From Methanobacteriota archaeon (GTDB taxonomy: Archaea; Thermoplasmatota; Poseidoniia; Poseidoniales; Poseidoniaceae), in the NCBI GenBank assembly GCA_018623995.1, contig JAAZUV010000040.1, positions 1 through 10,031 on the forward strand: a stretch of 10,031 bases of DNA, read 5' to 3'. Both the position numbers and the translations under genes were made by a program. Below the pieces are notes generated by a model. That model searched no databases, was not told where the DNA came from, and saw only the letters and a list, made by a program, of their open reading frames with translations. Each line of letters begins with the position of its first letter. Positions within the stretch are counted from its first letter, which is position 1. Positions 1-6,089 of this stretch are shown piece by piece.

Positions 1-2
1 GC

Positions 3-188
3 CTTTGCCTTGGTTGGATTATCATCTATGAGATTCTGAAACGAACAGTTTTCCCAAAAGTCCTACAGCATAAAGAGAATAGAGAAACAGAATATGAAAT
101 TAAGGCTGCTTTCGGCTTAAATCCAAAATGTGAAATCTGTGGACAAGAAGAACATACAACGGAAGAGCACTATACCCGATGGAACTGA
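3..188 (+). CDS. 3' end of unidentified gene, membrane-proximal protein with C-terminal CxxC motif (partial)
   Basis: This frame is open from the left edge and stops with TGA at 186-188, giving 61 residues of a protein whose start lies outside the window. The visible part begins with a short hydrophobic stretch (LCLGWIIIYEIL) that could be the end of a membrane helix. A basic and then charged segment follows, and the tail contains CEICGQEEH, a single Cys-x2-Cys knuckle followed by His and many Glu. Such a motif could be half of a zinc-binding site, with other ligands upstream or in a partner. I do not recognise the family. Base composition is more AT-rich than in the polymerase genes. It is read in the same direction as the membrane protein that starts about 110 bases downstream. 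The coding call rests on an uninterrupted frame and a plausible protein-like composition, so confidence is moderate. Confidence 0.6.
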   Translation, partial: LCLGWIIIYEILKRTVFPKVLQHKENRETEYEIKAAFGLNPKCEICGQEEHTTEEHYTRWN

Positions 189-266
189 ATGACGACACCA
201 CACTCTTGTGCAGCATAGATTCCTTTGCTCAAAATAATGAAATTATTGCGAAAACGTCGGCTTAGC

Positions 267-275
267 CATAAAGTA
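267..275 (+). promoter_or_regulatory. possible TATA box for the small membrane protein gene
   Basis: CATAAAGTA is centred about 27 bases before the ATG at 298. That is where an archaeal TATA box would sit for a leaderless or nearly leaderless transcript. This fits the absence of any Shine-Dalgarno sequence before this ATG. The match is weak and no clear BRE element precedes it. Confidence 0.2.
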
Positions 276-297
276 CGACTCGTGTCCAGTTTTGTCT

Positions 298-762
298 ATG
301 GTGAGTACTCGGACAAAGGTTCTAGTCTCCTTTTCTTCGATTGTTTTGGGGGCCATCATGTTCCTCGGAGTCATCCGTTCATCAGGCGTTTATGGCATAC
401 CAAATGGAGGGGCAATTTTTGGGTCGTTTTGCTTTATTCTCATCGGACTGGCATCTCTCGGCATCATGATGTTCAACGGAATTATGTCAAGCAAATTGGT
501 AAAGCAAAATCGAATCATTTCAAGGGGAAAAGCCAATTCTCCCAAGTTGTCTGCACAAGAGATGAAAACCGGTCTGTTTGGGCTCGCATTGTTGGTGTTT
601 GGATACACCATCTATGGAGGTGATGGATTCTTTGATCCTTCTAAGTTTGCCGACAATCTGATCGATATTGGGTTCATCTTCTCATTCATCGGATTGACAA
701 TTTGTGTTCTGACATTCAGCAAACTGTTGGGCAACAGCAACGAACCTCAAGGAAAGCAATAA
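298..762 (+). CDS. small four-helix integral membrane protein of unknown function
   Basis: The 154-residue product has four hydrophobic segments of membrane-spanning length, at about residues 8-26, 38-62, 90-108 and 121-141. A basic loop (about 64-83, rich in Lys and Arg) lies between helices 2 and 3, and the C-terminal tail is short and polar. The positive-inside rule would place that loop in the cytoplasm. No catalytic or metal-binding motif is visible and I do not recognise a family. I chose ATG 298; a TTG at 292 and a GTG at 301 are in the same frame and cannot be excluded. No SD sequence precedes any of them, so a leaderless message is plausible. The gene ends 2 bases before the stop codon of the convergent exported-protein gene. 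An overlapping + strand frame at 225-623 is Arg/His/Trp-rich and is a shadow of this gene. Confidence 0.75.
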   Translation: MVSTRTKVLVSFSSIVLGAIMFLGVIRSSGVYGIPNGGAIFGSFCFILIGLASLGIMMFNGIMSSKLVKQNRIISRGKANSPKLSAQEMKTGLFGLALLVFGYTIYGGDGFFDPSKFADNLIDIGFIFSFIGLTICVLTFSKLLGNSNEPQGKQ

Positions 763-764
763 TT

Positions 765-3700
765 TCAGAGATTAAACTGAGGGAAGTATTGCTTCGTATA
801 CATCGAGGCTTGCTCAGGCGTATATCCTTGCGACAGGAGCCCATTGTAGTAGTCCATAGCAGGGTCTGGTTGAACCACTGGAGGTGGTGTAGCAGCTTGT
901 GCATAGGTCTGAGTTTGTACCGGTTGCTGATACGGATTTGCTTGAGCAACAGGCATGGTCACTTGTTGCTGCATCATCGGTTGTTGCATTGGAACTTGAG
1001 CAAATTGCTTCATTTCAGGCTCCTTTGGACCACGAGTCATGACAAAGGCAAGTCCTGCTAGAACAAGCACTGCAATACCGTAAACAGCGAGCATCAATGG
1101 GCTAGTGAAGAAATTCTCTTCTTCACTCTCAACAACAACAGGTTCAACGTAGATATGCGTCAATGGATCGTTGATGTACGCATCTGCTCCATCGTCTAGC
1201 GTCCAGTTTGCATCAGGGTCTGACCATCCATCACGGTCCGTATCAGGACAGCCAAATCTGTCATTGAAGGAAAGGCCGTAGACATCTGGGCACTGATCGC
1301 CCTCGAAGCCGTCGATTTCATCACCATACCCATCAGCATCGGAATCAAACCATTGCGTTGGCTCAAGACGGAATTCATCTCCACCGTTGACGACGGTCCA
1401 ACTCAATTCAGGGTCCGAGCGACCATCACCATCAGTATCGATACAACCGAGCCGATCAACGGTTGAGTTGCCAGCAATGTTTGGACATGCGTCTGCATTT
1501 GCACCGCTTTCGTTGTCACCGTATCCATCTCCATCAACATCGGACCATTGTGAGGCTTCACCAGGGAAGGCGTCTTGCACATCCCACCAGCCATCTCCAT
1601 CCGAATCAGGACATCCAAGGATTCCATTTTGCCAACTTGTTCCTGGTTGCATTGGACATGCGTCTTGATCTTGTGCACCATCGATGTAGGTACCAACCCA
1701 GTTCTCGGGTCGATCAATCCATGAGGCATTTCCATAGTTGTCTCCAAAGCCGTCCTCATCGAAATCGCCCCATTGTGTTGCATCACTCGGGAAAGCATCG
1801 GCTCCACTGTCAACACCCCAACCTTGAGTTGGTGTGGAATAACCATCTCCATCAGCATCGACGCATCCGTAGCGGTCAATGGTTGATGTTCCTGGTGTGT
1901 CAGGGCATGCATCAGCAGGTGTGCTTCCAAGGTTGTCACCGTATCCATCGCCATCGGTGTCGCTCCAAACGGTAGGATCCATTGGCAAATCATCGATTGA
2001 ATCCGCCCATCCGTCACCATCCATGTCAGGACAAGCGTTCAATCCGCCTTCGGTTGAATTTCCATACTCAGTTGGGCAATCGTCGGATGTATCCGACCAC
2101 ATGTCACCATCGGTGTCAAGGCAGCCTTCCGTGCCAAGAGTCGAGTTCCCAACGATGGTTGGACAATCGTCAGCTGCGTCTTCAAAACCATCACCATCGT
2201 CATCCGTATCTTCATCAGAATCTCGGCAACCATCTCCATCGATGTCTGTTGTTGAGTCAGAAACCCACGAAGGGCGAGGAGGGGAGTAGGATGTTCGAGG
2301 ACAACTATCGTCAACATCGAGGACACCGTCGTTGTCGTCGTCCGTATCTTCGGATGAATCGTCCTTGCAACCATCGTTGTCCCAATCAGTGGAGGAAGCA
2401 GGATCGTTGAAATCACGGGAACTGGTCCAATTGAATTCACCATTACGAGGACAGTTGTCAGGGAAGTTATCGGTCAATCCATCGTTATCATCGTCATCAT
2501 CGCAAGCATCACCTTCCGCATCACCATCGGTGTTGGCTTGATTCGAATTCGGGACCGTAGGACAGTTGTCAGGTGCAGCATCGAGGACGCCATCACCGTC
2601 GGTATCGATCAATCCAGCTGGATCAAAGACCCAAGCGAAGACATCTCTTGCTCCACCAGACGTCACTGAGACTCCTTTGTGAGTCATCGAACCAGAGTAC
2701 GAACCCGCAGCACCGACGTAATCGCTTGTGTTGACATCCATAGCGAAAACGTAGTCGTACTGTGAGCCACCAATCTTCTCAATCCAATTGACTGCTCCTG
2801 CATCGGAGAGTCCGACAACGAATCCATCGTGGTTTGAATTTGAAATTGACTTTGAACCTGCCGTGAATGTTGCAGTGAGATAGCCTCCAAAGACAACGGC
2901 TCCGGTCGAGGTAACAGCAAGGCCTTGAGGCTCGTCAAAGGCGCTGGTTCCAGATACCAACGCCCAGCTATTGGCTTGATTTGCAGCACTCTTTGCAACG
3001 AAAATATCGTTTCCACCGTAACTTGAAGTTGCCGTCCAGCCACCACTCGTAATGGTTCCATCGAATGTACCGGCCATGTACGTATCACCACCGCCATCTA
3101 CGTGGAGTTTCAATACGGCAGTGATTTGACTACTGGTTCCAATACCTGTTGTTCCAACAACACCACCGTTTGAATCGATTTCAACAATGACTGCATCGAC
3201 TTGACCGACAGCAATGTAGGTATTTGTCCCCCATTGAGAGACCCCATCTGTGGTCGTTGCGAGTTTGACGCCTCCAGAAGGTGTGAGTGACATGTCGTAG
3301 ATTTGGTCGGTTCCTATGCCACCACCATTGATGACCCAACGTAGGGATCCTTGGTTGCCATCGTACTTTGCAACAAATACATCTTGACTTGTTACGTTGA
3401 TGCTAATACCGCCAAAGTCTGTTTCTCCCGAAAAGGTGCCTGATACAAGGAGGTCACCCATCATGTCAACGGACAATGAAGTTGCCCTGCTAAATTCTCC
3501 TGTTCCATTGACCAATGTTGAGAAACTCTTCGCCCACATCCAGTTACCAAATGGGTCGGCTTTTGCAATGAATCCCTCAAGGTGATAACCTGAATTGAGA
3601 TTTGAGATGAGCGTGTTTGGACCAGGCGGTCCAAAGAAAATCTCTCCGTAAAAGTAACCGGAAACGAAGATTTCTCCAGCCATTCCGACAGCAACATCGG

Positions 3701-4124
3701 TCATGATTGAAAGTCCACCTGCTCCCGTGGTTGCACTGTGGTCAGCGCTAATGAATCCGGTCCAAGCACCTTTGTCATCCATCTTTGCGAGATAGAATTC
3801 ACCAAACCCAATGGAGTTGTACGGTGAGCTTGGAGAGAGTGTATGGGTGCCATAGGTCAGCGTCGAGTTGGTCCATTCCGACACACCGACAACCCATCCG
3901 CCATTTGGTAAGGCTGCGATGTGTTCACCATCTTCGTTCGCTTGACCTGACCCTGCGGCTAGGATTGTCGCAGGTACGGAACGGCCAGCCGTTTCAAACA
4001 GGCCAGGTTCCTCTTCGAGTTCGAGAGGTTCATCAGAAACGTTGGACAACTGTGGTACAGCCACAGATCCAAGCATGATGGCAATCAAGAAAATTGGCAA
4101 CAGTGCATTCAGGCGTGTGCGCAT
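765..4124 (-). CDS. secreted, membrane-anchored propeller and thrombospondin type 3-like repeat protein
   Basis: This 1119-residue protein is probably exported and displayed on the cell surface. In order: an N-terminal signal peptide (about 1-24, MRTR then a hydrophobic core); a domain of seven propeller-like repeats (about 55-503, blades ending in motifs such as EGFIAKAD and DVFVAKYD, resembling SBBP-type beta-propeller repeats); a very acidic region of DxDxDG calcium-binding loops with paired cysteines (about 505-985), like thrombospondin type 3 repeats; one membrane helix (about 1009-1030) followed by RGPK; and a Gln/Pro-rich cytoplasmic tail ending in an aromatic module (1090-1119). Many N-x-S/T sites are present in the outer part. 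The architecture implies an adhesin, a surface-layer component or a substrate-binding role, but nothing shows an enzymatic site. ATG 4124 is the only start that retains the signal peptide. No good SD precedes it. The gene lies 54 bases after rpl30e and may be co-transcribed or have its own unrecognised promoter. Domain layout is confident; function is unknown. Confidence 0.9.
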   Translation of the reverse strand: MRTRLNALLPIFLIAIMLGSVAVPQLSNVSDEPLELEEEPGLFETAGRSVPATILAAGSGQANEDGEHIAALPNGGWVVGVSEWTNSTLTYGTHTLSPSSPYNSIGFGEFYLAKMDDKGAWTGFISADHSATTGAGGLSIMTDVAVGMAGEIFVSGYFYGEIFFGPPGPNTLISNLNSGYHLEGFIAKADPFGNWMWAKSFSTLVNGTGEFSRATSLSVDMMGDLLVSGTFSGETDFGGISINVTSQDVFVAKYDGNQGSLRWVINGGGIGTDQIYDMSLTPSGGVKLATTTDGVSQWGTNTYIAVGQVDAVIVEIDSNGGVVGTTGIGTSSQITAVLKLHVDGGGDTYMAGTFDGTITSGGWTATSSYGGNDIFVAKSAANQANSWALVSGTSAFDEPQGLAVTSTGAVVFGGYLTATFTAGSKSISNSNHDGFVVGLSDAGAVNWIEKIGGSQYDYVFAMDVNTSDYVGAAGSYSGSMTHKGVSVTSGGARDVFAWVFDPAGLIDTDGDGVLDAAPDNCPTVPNSNQANTDGDAEGDACDDDDDNDGLTDNFPDNCPRNGEFNWTSSRDFNDPASSTDWDNDGCKDDSSEDTDDDNDGVLDVDDSCPRTSYSPPRPSWVSDSTTDIDGDGCRDSDEDTDDDGDGFEDAADDCPTIVGNSTLGTEGCLDTDGDMWSDTSDDCPTEYGNSTEGGLNACPDMDGDGWADSIDDLPMDPTVWSDTDGDGYGDNLGSTPADACPDTPGTSTIDRYGCVDADGDGYSTPTQGWGVDSGADAFPSDATQWGDFDEDGFGDNYGNASWIDRPENWVGTYIDGAQDQDACPMQPGTSWQNGILGCPDSDGDGWWDVQDAFPGEASQWSDVDGDGYGDNESGANADACPNIAGNSTVDRLGCIDTDGDGRSDPELSWTVVNGGDEFRLEPTQWFDSDADGYGDEIDGFEGDQCPDVYGLSFNDRFGCPDTDRDGWSDPDANWTLDDGADAYINDPLTHIYVEPVVVESEEENFFTSPLMLAVYGIAVLVLAGLAFVMTRGPKEPEMKQFAQVPMQQPMMQQQVTMPVAQANPYQQPVQTQTYAQAATPPPVVQPDPAMDYYNGLLSQGYTPEQASMYTKQYFPQFNL
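1158..1967 (-). repeat. four tandem acidic repeat units of 65, 75, 65 and 65 residues
   Basis: Within the exported protein, each unit starts at a Trp in the pattern (Q/V)W-x-D-x-D-x-DG-(Y/F)-GD. These Trp residues are at 720, 785, 860 and 925, and the corresponding place at the end of the last unit is residue 990. Each unit continues with a D(A/Q)CP motif, then a Gly-x-Ser stretch, a GC-x-D motif, a second DxDxDG loop and an A-(F/Y)-x-x-(D/E)-P type end. The second unit carries 10 extra residues. In DNA this is a 195-base period with one 225-base unit. Each unit holds two calcium-loop candidates and a Cys pair. Confidence 0.85.
1968..2612 (-). repeat. irregular thrombospondin type 3-like Asp-rich repeats
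   Basis: Residues about 505-719 of the exported protein contain repeated loops such as DTDGDGVLD, DDDDDNDG, DTDDDNDG and DIDGDGC, each followed by a Cys in a DxCP or GxCxD context. This is the classic layout of thrombospondin type 3 calcium-binding repeats. Spacing is less regular than in the 65-residue units that follow. The Asp run makes long artefactual open frames on the opposite strand. Confidence 0.8.
2616..3962 (-). repeat. seven propeller-like repeats encoded in the exported protein
   Basis: Seven degenerate repeats end in a hydrophobic strand motif whose last residue is at 116, 190, 255, 317, 380, 440 and 501, giving spacings of 74, 65, 62, 63, 60 and 61. Each has an inner strand of the type (I/V)-x-V-(S/A)-G-x-(F/Y) followed by a Gly-rich turn, and the closing strand resembles DVFVAKYD. 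The number seven and the period of about 60-70 are typical of a closed beta-propeller. The assignment to the SBBP family is from pattern recognition, not a search. Confidence 0.6.
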
Positions 4125-4178
4125 GACATGGCTATGCCCTTAACAGACATCAAGCCTTTCATTTGTCGTGCCGCTGTT

Positions 4179-4478
4179 TCAAGCAAGATTGTCATCGAGT
4201 TGCAACAATTCACTGTCACCAGCATCAAGAACGCATATCGTTGAGATGCTGAACGGCTTACCGCATGCAACACCGAGTTCACGGTTCACAACAGGTGCTT
4301 GGTGAACGGTCACTTCAGGGTGACGTGCACGCAGGTCATCGATGTAGTCGCTTGGGCAGTTTGCAGCGAGGAGAACGAGTCGAGCGTCTCCACGAGCACA
4401 CGCATCAAGCGTCTGGCGTTGTCCAAACAGTAGGCTTCCGGTTGCAATTGCAGTTTTCAGTTGTCGGCTTAGATCCAT
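4179..4478 (-). CDS. rpl30e: large ribosomal subunit protein eL30 (L30e)
   Basis: This 99-residue protein is archaeal/eukaryotic-type ribosomal protein L30e of the L7Ae/L30e/S12e/Gadd45 kink-turn RNA-binding family; archaeal members are usually about 100 residues. Family landmarks seen are the start MDLSRQLKTAIATG, a LLFGQRQT segment, the strand ARLVLLAANCP, the ELGVACGKPF motif near the C-terminus, and the closing VLDAGDSELLQL. I chose ATG 4478 because it gives the canonical MDL start and has GGAGG 7 bases upstream. A GTG at 4499 in frame would add seven residues and would swallow that SD. The gene follows rpoA2 by 42 bases, the usual place of rpl30e in archaeal RNA polymerase operons. Confidence 0.93.
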   Translation of the reverse strand: MDLSRQLKTAIATGSLLFGQRQTLDACARGDARLVLLAANCPSDYIDDLRARHPEVTVHQAPVVNRELGVACGKPFSISTICVLDAGDSELLQLDDNLA

Positions 4479-4485
4479 TTCATTT

Positions 4486-4490
4486 CCTCC
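4486..4490 (-). promoter_or_regulatory. Shine-Dalgarno sequence of rpl30e
   Basis: GGAGG on the - strand, 7 bases before ATG 4478. Its position decides the start in favour of the MDL methionine over the upstream GTG. Confidence 0.75.
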
Positions 4491-4520
4491 ATTCTCCACA
4501 TGTGTTTCTCATGGTTGGAA

Positions 4521-6089
4521 TCATTCCTCAGGGATGTAGAACAACTCAACACTACCCGTTCCGAGGGAAATTGGTTGTCCAACAATAATGTTCTCAGCAA
4601 CACCAGTCAGCCGGTCGGTCTCACCGATGATACCTGCCTTGAGCAAGTGGTTGACGGTGACTTCGAACGCAGCACGAGCGAGAATGCTGTGCTTGGTTCC
4701 CGAAACACCGTGTCGACCAATGGCTCGCACTTCACCCTCTGAAGTCATGACGTCTGCAACCATGAGCAGGTGGCGGACGTCAACCTCGAGACGAGCACTG
4801 AGCAATGTTGACTCAAGTTCGTTGATGATGGCTTGGCGTGCTGCTTCGATACCGAGGTAATCGAAAATTTCGATGATGTTGTTGGTGTATGTTCGCGAGC
4901 GGTCAATCGTTTCGATTTCACTCACGCGAGAAAGGTTTGAACCGATGGTCGAGAGATAGTATTCTCCTTCCTTGTCATCGAATTGGACGTTTGCACGCTC
5001 GATGCCAGGAACACCCTTGAGACGTAGGTCTCGAATCTTCTCTTCAAGTTGAAGCAACATGGTGTAGGAAGGAGGGTTCTCTTGCAGGTCTGCAAGGTCT
5101 TCTTCGCTTGCAACACCCGGAATGATGGTCAAAACACCAGGATTCTTTTCCTTGTCCGCCTGAACCATGGTTCGGAGAGCACGTTCGAGCTTGTCTTTGA
5201 CTTCCATTCCAGTCATGTTCTTTTGCTTCAATTGACCCTTGTTCAACTTCAAGACCAAGCGTCGCTGAGCAACGTCGGTTTCGATGTTTGCAATGTTGAA
5301 CGTGGTTGTCACTTCGAGTGCTGCAGCCAACTTCTGGGCTTCTTCACTGGAATTCTTCTTGTCGTCTTTGAGGCGGATGATCATGGTTGGGGTGCTCGGA
5401 ATCTTACGAGCGTCAACAATCTCAATGATACGTGGCAAACCTTGGGTAACGTTGACCGTTGCAACACCCGCATAGTGGAACGTACGCATGGTCATCTGTG
5501 TACCTGGTTCACCAATCGATTGAGCGGTGATGATTCCAGCGGCTTCGAATGGATCGATGCTCGCCTTGTCGAGAGCTGCGTAAGCATCTGCAACAACAGT
5601 AGCTGCTTGCTTCTTGGTCAACTTCTTGAGATTGCGCTCGTGAATAGCGACGGTCATGTCGTGAATGATCTTGTCACTGAATCGATTGGTTCCAAGGTCA
5701 TCGATGGCTGCCTTCAACGACTTGTAAACTGGGTCGTCTGCAAGTTCATCGTCGAAGGAACGCATTTTCTTGTCGACGTTGTACGCATCGAGATCTGCTG
5801 CAGTCTTAGCACGTGAACGTGTTCGAGTACCAGCACGGCGCTTGAGACGGACGTTGGTTGTAGGACCTGTTGCTTCAGAGCCAGCCGCTCGGTTCTTCTT
5901 GAGCGCACCTTCGATGGTGTCTCGAATCGAGCCTGCTGTCTCCGAGTCCGTTTCACAGACTTGTGCAATATCTTGTGCGGAGAGGACTTTGACATCGTCC
6001 CACTTGCGGTCGTTGGCAAGGGTGTGAGCAAAGTTTTCTGCAATACCCAAATCCATGAGCTTCTTCTTGGTTGCACTCTTAACGACCAT
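4521..6089 (-). CDS. rpoA2: DNA-directed RNA polymerase subunit A''
   Basis: This 522-residue protein is the C-terminal half of the split largest subunit (equivalent to the C-terminal part of Rpb1/beta'). It carries the trigger loop and part of the jaw and clamp. Landmarks are GIITAQSIGEPGTQMTMRTF (185-204, trigger loop region), GLPRIIEIVDARKIP (217-231), the DRSRTYTNNI segment (about 396-405) and the conserved end, with GRHGVSG (458-464), the ARAAFE motif (471-476) and the VGQPISLGTG motif (503-512). Many archaeal A'' proteins are near 390-400 residues. The excess here is an N-terminal extension: the trigger loop motif comes about 110-120 residues later than in, for example, Thermococcales. 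Residues 7-66 of the extension resemble a helix-hairpin-helix domain, and a basic linker follows (about 80-95). ATG 6089 has a perfect GGAGGTGA 6 bases upstream. The start overlaps the preceding A' frame. Confidence 0.96.
   Translation of the reverse strand: MVVKSATKKKLMDLGIAENFAHTLANDRKWDDVKVLSAQDIAQVCETDSETAGSIRDTIEGALKKNRAAGSEATGPTTNVRLKRRAGTRTRSRAKTAADLDAYNVDKKMRSFDDELADDPVYKSLKAAIDDLGTNRFSDKIIHDMTVAIHERNLKKLTKKQAATVVADAYAALDKASIDPFEAAGIITAQSIGEPGTQMTMRTFHYAGVATVNVTQGLPRIIEIVDARKIPSTPTMIIRLKDDKKNSSEEAQKLAAALEVTTTFNIANIETDVAQRRLVLKLNKGQLKQKNMTGMEVKDKLERALRTMVQADKEKNPGVLTIIPGVASEEDLADLQENPPSYTMLLQLEEKIRDLRLKGVPGIERANVQFDDKEGEYYLSTIGSNLSRVSEIETIDRSRTYTNNIIEIFDYLGIEAARQAIINELESTLLSARLEVDVRHLLMVADVMTSEGEVRAIGRHGVSGTKHSILARAAFEVTVNHLLKAGIIGETDRLTGVAENIIVGQPISLGTGSVELFYIPEE
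5714..6089 (-). other. 376-base out-of-frame overlap of the A' frame with rpoA2
   Basis: The A' frame has no stop at the A'/A'' junction and continues through the start of rpoA2 to TGA/TAA-free ground until 5714. In the rpoA2 frame this stretch reads as a structured protein with helix-hairpin-helix character. In the A' frame it reads as low-complexity sequence. The other two frames do close at the junction: TAA at 6079-6081 and TGA at 6096-6098. A single base change or a one-base shift would give A' a normal end. Stop loss, programmed frameshifting, sequence error and real readthrough all remain possible. Confidence 0.7.

Noticed and set aside
233..247. AATAAT-GAA-ATTATT hairpin as a terminator
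   Set aside because: The stem is only six AT pairs and no T tract follows, so it is likely to be chance in AT-rich sequence.
189..297. Small gene in the gap between the two + strand genes
   Set aside because: Only very short frames are present, for example one from an ATG at 189 that stops within ten codons, and none has an SD.
1158..1967. CRISPR-like array suggested by repeated CCATC and TATCCATC(T/G)CCATC strings
   Set aside because: The repeats are in frame, degenerate at third codon positions and encode DGDG loops. There is no fixed repeat-spacer length.
1403..2020. Long open frames on both strands across the acidic repeats
   Set aside because: They arise from the biased GAT/GAC-rich repeat codons. 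Their products are Met/Thr/Arg or His/Ser/Pro-rich with no domain features.
4479..4499. Upstream GTG start for rpl30e
   Set aside because: It would add MENGGNE, which is not part of the family, and its codons consist of the SD of the ATG at 4478.
4521..5765. Shorter A'' beginning at the internal Met at 5765
   Set aside because: This start has no SD comparable to GGAGGTGA before 6089, and it would remove the structured N-terminal region.
5049..5816. 255-codon + strand open frame opposite rpoA2
   Set aside because: It lies wholly antisense to a highly conserved gene, has no SD, and its product is Cys/Val/Asn-rich with no recognisable motif.
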